A stretch of 58,990 nt of DNA from Methylobacterium oxalidis (lineage in GTDB: Bacteria > Pseudomonadota > Alphaproteobacteria > Rhizobiales > Beijerinckiaceae): positions 1 to 58,990 of the forward strand of contig NZ_BJZU01000082.1 of NCBI RefSeq assembly GCF_007992195.1, read 5' to 3'. The notes under the pieces were generated by a model. It saw nothing but the letters and a program-made list of their open reading frames with translations. It ran no database searches and was not told where the DNA came from. Every line of letters begins with the position of its first letter. Within the stretch, counting starts at the first letter, position 1. Of this stretch, positions 52,177 through 58,990 are shown piece after piece. The translations under genes and the position numbers were made by a program.

Positions 52177-52626
52177 ATGCCCACGGGCGCGCGGCGCCGC
52201 TCGGCTCCGGTCTTAGCCCTCGCGGCGGCGCTCTGCTTCCTCGGGCCTGCGCCGGCGCGGGCGGACCTTCGCATGTGCAATCTCACCGCGAGCAAGGTCG
52301 GCGTCGCGCTCGGCTACCGCGACCCGCAGGGCTGGGTCACGGAGGGCTGGTGGGACCTCACGCCCAAAGCCTGCGAGACGCTCCTGAAAGGCGCGCTCGC
52401 GGCCCGATTCTACTACGTCTTCGCGGTGGACTACACGCGCGGCGGCGAGTGGAGCGGGCGCTCGCTGATGTGCACCAAGGATTCCGAGTTCACGATCCGC
52501 GGGGTCGAGGATTGCCTCGCACGCGGCTACGACCGCAACGGCTTCTTCGAGGTCGATACCGGCGAGCAGAAGAGCTGGACGATCCAGCTCACCGACCCGA
52601 ACCAGCCCGCTGCCCCCTCGCCCTGA
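52177..52626 (+). CDS. DUF1036 exported protein
   Basis: 149 aa. A signal peptide (residues 1-29, ending PARAD) is followed by the DUF1036 domain: LRMCNLTASKVGVALGYRD, WWDLTPKACETLL, YYVFAVDYTRGG and FTIRGVEDCLARGYDRNGFFEVDTG (in pieces). Cysteines in MCN, KACE, LMCT and EDCL could form two disulfides. Function unknown. Four bases after the glycerate kinase stop, so likely co-transcribed. Confidence 0.92.
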   Translation: MPTGARRRSAPVLALAAALCFLGPAPARADLRMCNLTASKVGVALGYRDPQGWVTEGWWDLTPKACETLLKGALAARFYYVFAVDYTRGGEWSGRSLMCTKDSEFTIRGVEDCLARGYDRNGFFEVDTGEQKSWTIQLTDPNQPAAPSP

Positions 52627-52632
52627 CCCGCC

Positions 52633-53403
52633 TCAGCGATGCTGGGCGGTGAGCGAGAAGAAGGCGCCCTGCGGGTCCACGCACTGCGCGATCCAGGAGC
52701 CGCCGGGCACTTGGTGCGGGCCCATCAGGACCCGTCCGCCGCCCTCCGCGACGCGGGCGGCGGCCGCGTCGATCCCCGGCACGGTGAAATAGTAGCCCCA
52801 GGCCGAGACGGGCATGTTCGGCGGCCGGTTCATCATGCCGCCGATCGAGCGCCCGTTCGCCGCGAAGGTCTGGTAGGTCCCCATGCCCCCGAGATCGACG
52901 GCCAGATCCTTCGTCCAGCCGAACAGGCCGGCGTAGAAGTCGAAGGCGGCCTGCCAGTCCGTCGCGAACAATTCGTGCCAGCCGATATGGCCCGGCGCGG
53001 TGGCCGGAACCTCGGGCATCGCCGGCCCGTTCGGCCGGAACAGGATGAAGAACGCGCCCTGGGGATCGCCGACGACGGCGTAGCGGCCGACCCCGGGAAT
53101 GTCCTCCGGTCCCTTGCGCACGCTGCCGCCCGCCGCCGTGGCCTGCTCGGCCGCCGCGTCGACGTCCGGAACCCCGATGAAGCCGCTCCAGCCCGGGTGG
53201 CCGCCCTGCGCCTTCACCTCATCGGCGAGCGGAGCGATGTCGGCGACGGGCCGCCCGGCCACGCTCAGAAGCGTGTAGGGTGCGTTCCCGCCCTCCCAGG
53301 GTTGCGCCTCCCACCCCACAACAGCGCGGTAGAAGGTTTCCGCCGCCTCCGGGTCGGTGGTCATCAGCTGGTACCAGACGAAGGTGCTGGCGGTCTCGGG
53401 CAT
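52633..53403 (-). CDS. Two-domain VOC protein (Cfp30B-like)
   Basis: 256 aa with two VOC modules: FVWYQLMTTDPEAAETFYRA ... VGDPQGAFFILFRP, and GWHELFATDWQAAFDFYAGLF ... CVDPQGAFFSLTAQ. This double-module form is known from Cfp30B-type proteins. The usual first-position His ligand is Trp/Tyr-rich in the first module, so metal binding there is uncertain. First of three VOC genes on the minus strand, all facing an HxlR regulator. Confidence 0.87.
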   Translation of the reverse strand: MPETASTFVWYQLMTTDPEAAETFYRAVVGWEAQPWEGGNAPYTLLSVAGRPVADIAPLADEVKAQGGHPGWSGFIGVPDVDAAAEQATAAGGSVRKGPEDIPGVGRYAVVGDPQGAFFILFRPNGPAMPEVPATAPGHIGWHELFATDWQAAFDFYAGLFGWTKDLAVDLGGMGTYQTFAANGRSIGGMMNRPPNMPVSAWGYYFTVPGIDAAAARVAEGGGRVLMGPHQVPGGSWIAQCVDPQGAFFSLTAQHR

Positions 53404-53460
53404 GGTCGCTTCCCTCTGTCGTGCGGATGATCGGGTGGTGCGGGCAGCCTCGCGCCGCGG

Positions 53461-53970
53461 TCAGTCGGCGTAGGCCTGCTCCAGGGCCGGGAGGTCGAGC
53501 TTCGTCATGCCGAGCAGCGCCTCGGTCACGCGCCGCGTCCGGGCGGCGTCGGGATCCTGCATCATCTCGCCGAGGCGCCGCGGCACGATCTGCCAGGACA
53601 GACCGTAGCGGTCGGTGAGCCATCCGCAGCGGCTCGGCGCGCCCTCGGCGCAGAGAGCCTCCCAGAGGCGGTCGATCTCGGTCTGGTCCGCGCACTCGAC
53701 GCTGAGCGAAATCGCCGGCGTGAAGGAGAAGGCGGGCCCGCCGTTGAGCGCGATGTGGCGGCGCCCCGCGAGACGGAAGGCCACGACCATCACCGAGCCC
53801 GGCCCGCCGCCCGGCGTCTCCACGCTCGCGCGCACGACGCTCTCGATCGCCGAATCGGGCAGAAGCGACACGTAGAAACGCGCCGCCTCCTCAGCCTCGC
53901 CGTCGAACCAGAGGCAGGTCGAGATCGTGCTGGGCATCGTCGCGGTCGGGATCGTCGAGGCCGTGGACAT
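53461..53970 (-). CDS. PhnB-like VOC protein
   Basis: 169 aa. The pattern STCLWFDGEAEEAARFYVSL, GRRHIALNGGPAFSFTPAIS, LSVECADQTEIDRLWEAL and WLTDRYGLSWQIVPRRL is the PhnB/3-demethylubiquinone-methyltransferase-like VOC group. Substrate unknown. Start placed at MSTAST (53970). Confidence 0.88.
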   Translation of the reverse strand: MSTASTIPTATMPSTISTCLWFDGEAEEAARFYVSLLPDSAIESVVRASVETPGGGPGSVMVVAFRLAGRRHIALNGGPAFSFTPAISLSVECADQTEIDRLWEALCAEGAPSRCGWLTDRYGLSWQIVPRRLGEMMQDPDAARTRRVTEALLGMTKLDLPALEQAYAD

Positions 53971-54096
53971 GGCTCCCCCTGCCGGCTGGACCGTCATCGG
54001 CGGTCGCGCGAGCCGCCCGTCTCCCGAAGCCCGGCGTGCGCGATCCTGTCAGATTCGCCGTGACCGCGCGATGCCGGCCCGGGCAGGGCTCACCGG

Positions 54097-54540
54097 TCAG
54101 GCATTCGCCGCCGCGTGGGCCTCGGGGCCCTTCTGGGCCGCGACGGGATCCATCCAGCTGATCTCCCAGACGTGCCCGTCGAGATCCTCGAAGCTGCGGC
54201 CGTACATGAAGCCGTAATCCTGCTTCGGGCCAGGGTCCGCCCGGCCGCCCGCCGCCTCGGCCCGCGCCACCATGGCGTCCACCGCCTCGCGGCTCTCCTG
54301 CGAGATGCAGATCAGGACCTGGCATGTCTCGCGCGCGTCGGGAATCGCCTTCGTCGTGAAGGTGGAGAAGAACGCGTGGCTCAGGAGCATGACGTGGATG
54401 ACATCCGAGAACACCATGCAGGAGGCGTCGTCGTTCGAGAAGTTCGGGTTCTTCGAGGCGCCGACCGCCTCGTAGAAGGCGGTCGCCCTGGCCACGTCGC
54501 GCACGGGGAGGTTCACGAAGATCATCTGCGGCATCGGCAT
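54097..54540 (-). CDS. VOC family protein (147 aa)
   Basis: MPMPQMIFVNLPVRDVARAT begins the first module; VMLLSHAFFSTFTTKAIPD and GRSFEDLDGHVWEISWMDP (metal Glu) mark the rest. This matches the glyoxalase-like group with the FFNL/IFVNLPV start. Substrate unknown. Its start lies 73 bases from the divergent HxlR gene, a typical regulator-target arrangement. Confidence 0.88.
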   Translation of the reverse strand: MPMPQMIFVNLPVRDVARATAFYEAVGASKNPNFSNDDASCMVFSDVIHVMLLSHAFFSTFTTKAIPDARETCQVLICISQESREAVDAMVARAEAAGGRADPGPKQDYGFMYGRSFEDLDGHVWEISWMDPVAAQKGPEAHAAANA

Positions 54541-54613
54541 TCCCTCTCGCCTGCACCCGGCTCCTCACGGCCAAGTTTGACCGTGATGCCCGATCTGGTT
54601 ATGATTTGCAACT

Positions 54614-55333
54614 ATGAAGTTAGAAAAAATAACTGAAAGTGCCAAGGTGGAGGGTGCCAAGACCGAGGGTGCCAGGGCGGCCCGCCGCTACGACGACGCT
54701 TGCGCCGCCGCGCACGCCCTCGACCTCGTGGGCGATCGCTGGGCGCTCCTCGTGATGCGCGAACTGATGCTCGGGCCGAAGCGGTTCAGCGACCTGCGCC
54801 AGGACCTGCCCGGCATCAGCGCCAACGTGCTGACGCAGCGCCTCGATGGATTGGAGGCGGTGGGCGTGCTGGCGCGCCGCCGGCTACCGCCGCCCTCGGG
54901 CGCCCAGGTCTACGAATTGACACCCTGGGGCTACGAGAGCGAGCCGATCTTCCAGGCGCTCGGGCGCTGGGCAGCGCGCTCGCCGCTCCACGACCCCACC
55001 CTGCCCTTCAGCGCCACCTCCCTCTTCCTGTCCTCCCGGACCATGATCGACCCTGGTCGCGCGGCGGGGCTCTCGGCCCGCATCGGGTTCCGCATCGGCT
55101 CCGAGAGCTTCCTGGCCCGGCTCGCCGACGGTGCGATCAGCGTCGAGCGCGGGCCGGCCGAGGGAGCCGACCTGATTTTCACCGGTCCCGCTCCCGTCAT
55201 CGCGGCAGCGGTCTACGGCGGGCAGCCCTTCGCGGCGCTCGCGGGCGCGCTCGGCGTCGAGGGCGACGCCGTGCTCGCCCGGCGGTTCGTCACGCTCTTC
55301 CCGCTTCCGCCGAAGGCACGGGCCGGCGCCTGA
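54614..55333 (+). CDS. HxlR-family regulator with C-terminal SCP2-like domain
   Basis: 239 aa. A charged N terminus of about 20 residues is followed by the HxlR winged helix (YDDACAAAHALDLVGDRWALLVMRELMLGPKRFSDLRQDLPGIS in pieces) with the expected Cys near the start. Residues about 130-230 form an SCP2-like sterol-carrier domain (SARIGFRIGSESFLARLADG, FTGPAPVIAAAVYGGQPFAA). Such regulators may sense a hydrophobic ligand or thiol stress; targets are probably the three VOC genes. The upstream 70 bases are unusually A/T-rich for this window. Confidence 0.9.
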   Translation: MKLEKITESAKVEGAKTEGARAARRYDDACAAAHALDLVGDRWALLVMRELMLGPKRFSDLRQDLPGISANVLTQRLDGLEAVGVLARRRLPPPSGAQVYELTPWGYESEPIFQALGRWAARSPLHDPTLPFSATSLFLSSRTMIDPGRAAGLSARIGFRIGSESFLARLADGAISVERGPAEGADLIFTGPAPVIAAAVYGGQPFAALAGALGVEGDAVLARRFVTLFPLPPKARAGA

Positions 55334-55483
55334 GCCCGGCCCGGCGCACCCCTCCCCCGCGAAACCGCGTTTGCCGGGCACGGCCGCTTGACGCGGAGGC
55401 GCGGCCGGTGCTTGTGGCCGCTCGCCCTCAACCGGCCGGACACGACGCACCGCCGGGCTCGCGCTGCCTTGATGGAGGCCGGA

Positions 55484-56920
55484 TTGAAACGCTCACGCCG
55501 CACGAAGATCGTCGCCACCCTCGGGCCGGCCTCCGACACGCCGGAGATGATCACGAAGCTCTTCCACGCGGGCGCCGACGTGTTCCGGCTCAACATGAGC
55601 CACCTGCCGCGCGAGAAGCTGCCGGAGAAGATCGAGGTGATCCGCGCCATCGAGCGCGAGGCGCGCCGCCCGATCGCGATCCTGGTGGACCTGCAGGGCC
55701 CGAAGCTGCGCCTCGGTGCCTTCGCGGAGGGCAGCGCCATGATCGCGAACGGGCAGACCTTCGTCCTCGACAGCGATCAGACGCCCGGCAACGCCGAGCG
55801 CATCTACCTGCCGCACCCGGAGGTGCTCTCGGCGCTGGAGCCGGGCCATTCCGTGATCATCGACGACGGCAAGCTCCGCCTCACCGTGACCGAGGTGGGC
55901 CCCGGCCGTGCCGTGACGCGCGTCGAGGTCGGCGGCCGCATCTCGAACCGCAAGGGCGTGTCGCTGCCCCACACGGTGATCCCGGTGCCGGCCATGACCG
56001 ACAAGGACCGGGCCGATCTCGAGGCGGGCCTCAACGCCGGCGCCGACTGGATCGCCGTCTCCTTCGTGCAGCGGCCCGAGGACATGGCCGAGGTGAAGAA
56101 GCTCGCCGCGGGCCGCGCCCTCGTGATGGCCAAGATCGAGAAGCCGCAGGCACTCACCCGCCTCGACGAGATCATGGAGGTCTCGGACGGCCTCATGGTC
56201 GCCCGCGGCGACCTCGGCGTCGAGATGCCGCTGGAGCAGGTGCCCGGCGTGCAGAAGCGGATCACCCGCGGCGCCCGCCGCCTCGGCAAGCCGGTGGTCG
56301 TCGCGACGCAGATGCTCGAATCGATGATCACCGCACCCGTGCCGACCCGCGCCGAGGTCTCCGACGTGGCGACCGCGGTCTACGAGGGGGCCGACGCCGT
56401 GATGCTCTCGGCCGAGAGCGCGTCCGGCGCCTTCCCGGTCGAGGCGATCTCGACCATGAGCCGCATCGCTGAGCAGGTGGAGAAGGACGCGCTCTACTGG
56501 AACATCCTGACCGCCCAGCGCTCCGACCCCGAGCCGACGGCGGCCGACGCGATCGCCGCCGCCGCCCACCAGATGGTCGGCTCGCTCGGCCTCAACGCGA
56601 TCATGGCCTGGACGCATTCGGGCTCGACGGCGCTGCGCCTGGCGCGCTCGCGCCCGAACGCGACCGTGATCGCGCTGACCCCGAAGCGGGAGACGGCGCG
56701 GCGCCTCGCCATGGCCTGGGGCACGCACCCGATCGTGACGAACGACGCCAGCGACGTGGACGACATGGCCTTCCGGGCCGCGAAGTTCGCGGTCCGCGAG
56801 CGCTTCGCCGAGGTCGGCGACCGGGTGATCGTGGTGGCGGGCGTTCCCTTCGGCACGCCGGGCGCGACGAACCTCGTGCGCATCGCCTTCGTCACCCGCG
56901 AGCACGCCGCGCGGGCGTGA
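55484..56920 (+). CDS. pyk: Pyruvate kinase
   Basis: 478 aa. SRRTKIVATLGPASDTPEM, FRLNMSHLPREKL, ILVDLQGPKLRLG, VMAKIEKPQAL, LMVARGDLGVEMPLEQVP and VATQMLESMI are all present, and the C-terminal domain has AWTHSGSTALRLA. I chose the TTG at 55484 because GGAGG lies five bases upstream and the family normally starts here (MKRSRRTKI); an in-frame ATG at 55472 lacks a ribosome site. With ppdK in the same window, the two PEP/pyruvate enzymes need opposite control. Confidence 0.95.
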   Translation: MKRSRRTKIVATLGPASDTPEMITKLFHAGADVFRLNMSHLPREKLPEKIEVIRAIEREARRPIAILVDLQGPKLRLGAFAEGSAMIANGQTFVLDSDQTPGNAERIYLPHPEVLSALEPGHSVIIDDGKLRLTVTEVGPGRAVTRVEVGGRISNRKGVSLPHTVIPVPAMTDKDRADLEAGLNAGADWIAVSFVQRPEDMAEVKKLAAGRALVMAKIEKPQALTRLDEIMEVSDGLMVARGDLGVEMPLEQVPGVQKRITRGARRLGKPVVVATQMLESMITAPVPTRAEVSDVATAVYEGADAVMLSAESASGAFPVEAISTMSRIAEQVEKDALYWNILTAQRSDPEPTAADAIAAAAHQMVGSLGLNAIMAWTHSGSTALRLARSRPNATVIALTPKRETARRLAMAWGTHPIVTNDASDVDDMAFRAAKFAVRERFAEVGDRVIVVAGVPFGTPGATNLVRIAFVTREHAARA

Positions 56921-56924
56921 GCCG

Positions 56925-57941
56925 TCAGGGCGCGGCCGCCGGCAGCGGCCGCCGCTCCCCGATCCGGTCGGCGAGGCGGCCGACCTCCCGCGCCAGGACG
57001 TCGGCGGCCACGTACTGCACCATGTGGCCGATGCCCGGCAGCACCACGAACTCGGCGCCCGGGATCCGCTCCGCCAGCGGCCGGGCCTGGAGGTCGGTGC
57101 GCACGATCGGGTCCGCCTCGCCCGCCACGATCACGGTCGGCGCCGTGATGGCGCCGTAGCGCGGGCTCTGGGCGGCGAGCGCCGCCGGCAGCCCGATCAG
57201 GTCCTGCACGTTGGCGAGAAGCGTGGCCGGCCGCAGCACGAGGGCGGCGCGGGCGCGCGTCAGGTAGTCCGCGCTCACCGGCTGCGGCCGGAACACGGTG
57301 TGTGCGGCCCCTTCCAGGTAGTGCATCGCCACGGGCGGCCCGACCGTCCGACTGAGGAGCCACGCCATCGGGGGCTGGAGCGCGAGCCGCCAGTACCAGG
57401 GCAGCCCTTGGCGCTGCGGCAGGGGCAGCGCCACCGGCGAGACGAGGACGAGGCCCGCCACCCGGTCCGGATGCTCCAGGGCGAGGCTCGCGGCGAGGGC
57501 CCCCGACCAGGAATGGCCGAGCACGATCGCGGGGCCGACCCCCATCCGCTCGAGCGCCTCGGCGATGGCGGCGCCCTGCGCGGCGGGCGTTGCGGCCTCC
57601 GCGCCCCGCAGGCGGTCGCTCCAGCCGAAGCCCGGCCGGTCGAAGCTGACCACGCGGAAGCCCTGGCTCGCGAGGATGCGGCCGACGCCCTCCATCGGTT
57701 CGGCCGCGTTGGCGGAGGCCCCGTGCAGCAGGACGATCGTGGCGCGGGCGCCCTCCCGCGGACCGGCCTCGATCGTGGCGAGGCGCCCGCCGCTCACGGG
57801 CACGAAGGGGCCGGCCGGCGGGAAGGCGGCCTCGGTGCGCAGGGTGATGAGGAGCGAGGCGACGGCGCCCGCGCCGAGAACACCGCCGACCAGGACCGCG
57901 AGGAGCGCGAGGCAGGCCGCCAGCGCGTGCGCGACGGCCAT
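56925..57941 (-). CDS. Alpha/beta hydrolase with N-terminal membrane anchor
   Basis: 338 aa. An N-terminal hydrophobic stretch (LAACLALLAVLVGGVLGAGA) is followed by an alpha/beta-hydrolase fold. IVLLHGASANAAEP is the oxyanion region, VLGHSWSGALAASLA holds the nucleophile Ser, AGEADPIV the acid Asp, and LPGIGHMVQY the catalytic His. Substrate unknown. The start overlaps the TPR gene stop by one base (TGATG), so they are coupled. Confidence 0.88.
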   Translation of the reverse strand: MAVAHALAACLALLAVLVGGVLGAGAVASLLITLRTEAAFPPAGPFVPVSGGRLATIEAGPREGARATIVLLHGASANAAEPMEGVGRILASQGFRVVSFDRPGFGWSDRLRGAEAATPAAQGAAIAEALERMGVGPAIVLGHSWSGALAASLALEHPDRVAGLVLVSPVALPLPQRQGLPWYWRLALQPPMAWLLSRTVGPPVAMHYLEGAAHTVFRPQPVSADYLTRARAALVLRPATLLANVQDLIGLPAALAAQSPRYGAITAPTVIVAGEADPIVRTDLQARPLAERIPGAEFVVLPGIGHMVQYVAADVLAREVGRLADRIGERRPLPAAAP

Positions 57942-58567
57942 CAGAGGTCGCGGCCGTCGACCTCGGGGGCGAGCCGGTCGATCGAGGACTGGAGCTTGTC
58001 CATTCGCGGATAGAGGGCGGCTGCACGACGGAAGGCGCGGAGCGCCCGCACCTTGTCGTCCATGGACTGGTAGATCCGGCCGAGCGCCGCCCAAGCCTCG
58101 AAATGGCGCGGCTCCAGCACGAGCGCGCGCTGCAGGTCGGCGATGGCGGCGGCCTTGTCCGAGAGGTGCCAGAACAGGCTGGCCCGCCGGCTCCAGCCCT
58201 CGGACCAGCCGGGCTCCAGACTCAGAACCCGATCCATCAGCTCGACGGCGAGAGGCAGGTCCTTGGCCGACATGGCCTGCCGGGCCCGCTCGGTGAGGAG
58301 GTCGGCGGTGGCGCTGCCCGAGCGGTCGAGCCGGCGCTCGATCAGCTTCGAGATGCCTTTGGCCTCGGCGTCGTCCTCGGCCTCGCGCAGGCGCGCGAAC
58401 AGGTCGTCGAGGCTCGCCGGCGGCTTGGGCTTGGCCGCGTCGGAGCTTCCGCGCTCCGGGGCGTCGGCCTGCGGCTCGCGCGAGAGAGTGCCGGGCGGCG
58501 CCGCCGCCGCGGGGGACGGTGCCGCGAGGAGGGCCGCCACAAGGGACAGGGGAAGGATGCGCAACAT
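57941..58567 (-). CDS. Exported TPR-repeat protein
   Basis: 208 aa with signal peptide MLRILPLSLVAALLAAPSPA and three tetratricopeptide-like repeats (LAVELMDRVLSLEPGWSEGW, AAIADLQRALVLEPRHFEAW, RALRAFRRAAALYPRMDKLQ). It probably acts as a periplasmic protein-binding scaffold. I used the ATG at 58567 at the signal peptide rather than an open extension to 58636. Confidence 0.87.
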   Translation of the reverse strand: MLRILPLSLVAALLAAPSPAAAAPPGTLSREPQADAPERGSSDAAKPKPPASLDDLFARLREAEDDAEAKGISKLIERRLDRSGSATADLLTERARQAMSAKDLPLAVELMDRVLSLEPGWSEGWSRRASLFWHLSDKAAAIADLQRALVLEPRHFEAWAALGRIYQSMDDKVRALRAFRRAAALYPRMDKLQSSIDRLAPEVDGRDL

Positions 58568-58700
58568 CGGGAGAGCTTGTGCGCCCCGTGCCGTCGCGTC
58601 AACGCGCTCGCTTGCCGCGCGGGGCCCGGCCGCCACAAAAGGCCTGCCGGCCCTGAAGATCTGCGCCCGCGGAAGAAGCAGTTCCCGCGGGCCGCGGGGA

Positions 58701-58826
58701 TCAGCCCTGGCGGGCCTTGAAGCGCTTCTGGGTCTTGTTGATCACGTAGACCCGGCCCTTGCGGCGGACCAGCTGGTTGTCACGGTGCCGGCCGCGGAGC
58801 GACTTCAGCGAGTTGCGAATCTTCAT
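58701..58826 (-). CDS. rpmJ: 50S ribosomal protein bL36, zinc-free form
   Basis: 41 aa: MKIRNSLKSLRGRHRDNQ, then LVRRKGRVYVINKTQKRF and KARQG. The four zinc ligands of the standard L36 are absent, making this the C-minus (YkgO-like) form with the longer N terminus. In alphaproteobacteria it is commonly the only L36. A standalone gene with a possible promoter at 58941-58968. Confidence 0.95.
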   Translation of the reverse strand: MKIRNSLKSLRGRHRDNQLVRRKGRVYVINKTQKRFKARQG

Positions 58827-58940
58827 CGGTGTTCACTCGGCGCGGACAGCCCGGCCGCCTATCGGTTCAGGTCTCGGGAACGGGTGTGCCTCGCAGCATC
58901 CCCGGCGATGGCAGCGCACGCATCGCGGAAAGGCGGCTCC

Positions 58941-58968
58941 CTTATCAGGATTCGCCCGTACGAGGCAA
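58941..58968 (-). promoter_or_regulatory. Possible housekeeping promoter of rpmJ
   Basis: On the minus strand TTGCCT (58968-58963), 16 bases, GATAAG (58946-58941), about 115 bases before the rpmJ ATG. The only promoter-like pair I see in 58827-58990; the -35 and -10 are each imperfect. Confidence 0.35.
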
Positions 58969-58990
58969 GATCCGCCGGTCCGCTATGTCG

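Noticed and set aside
53006..53031. A seventh perfect GGAAC-N17-CGTT match on the plus strand
   Set aside because: It lies inside a VOC gene read from the other strand, and no plus-strand gene starts for 1.5 kb. About one chance hit per window is expected.

Overview
The window is high-GC (roughly 70 % by eye), densely coded chromosomal DNA from an alphaproteobacterium of the Rhizobiales, most likely Methylobacteriaceae (Methylobacterium/Methylorubrum). The PhyR/NepR general stress response pair, a three-gene proton-translocating transhydrogenase with an aa3-oxidase subunit IV gene, GapR, DUF2865 and DUF1036 proteins fit that order. Pyruvate phosphate dikinase and a GckA-type glycerate kinase fit serine-cycle methylotrophy. 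There is no rRNA, CRISPR array, insertion sequence or prophage.

Layout. 0-2.7 kb: small secreted or hypothetical genes, a CDP-diacylglycerol diphosphatase and two tRNAs (Gly-TCC, Tyr-GTA). 2.8-12 kb: recJ, two exported beta-propeller proteins, the pnt operon, an ABC1-family kinase. 12.2-12.5 kb: a broken Doc toxin gene. 12.6-20.5 kb: pepF, a sigma-54 activator, and two cell-wall enzymes (YcbB-type L,D-transpeptidase, DUF882 protein). 20.7-27.4 kb: ppdK, a DUF3096 peptide, a lipoprotein L,D-transpeptidase and small genes.

27.5-30.8 kb is the most interesting part, a general stress response island. Six perfect GGAAC-N16/17-CGTT (sigma-EcfG type) promoters lie within 2.2 kb, and a seventh, imperfect one lies just outside. 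They face phyR, nepR, a DUF1328 membrane peptide, a secreted proline-rich protein, a 51-codon ORF and a gene-free stretch that ends in a strong intrinsic terminator. That last pair defines a candidate small RNA of about 87 nt with C-rich loops, similar in plan to the Caulobacter stress sRNA GsrN. No ecfG sigma gene lies in the window.

34.2-47.9 kb is a nearly complete purine-catabolism cluster: MarR regulator, molybdenum hydroxylase (FAD subunit plus a FeS-Mo fusion), adenine deaminase, PuuE allantoinase, an HpxZ/AtzE/AtzG amidase module, 8-oxoguanine deaminase, uricase, a UraD-UraH fusion and an allantoate-type amidohydrolase. Together they would take purines through urate and allantoin to ureido compounds and ammonia.

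48-59 kb carries small conserved genes (GapR, DUF1244), an N-formylglutamate amidohydrolase, glycerate kinase, a DUF1036 protein, three VOC proteins with a divergent HxlR regulator, pyruvate kinase, an alpha/beta hydrolase, a TPR protein and the zinc-free form of ribosomal protein L36.

A second unexpected signal is a pair of long hairpins, at 229-286 and 48542-48592. They share an identical core architecture but have unrelated, self-complementary stems, so they look like two members of a dispersed structured element.
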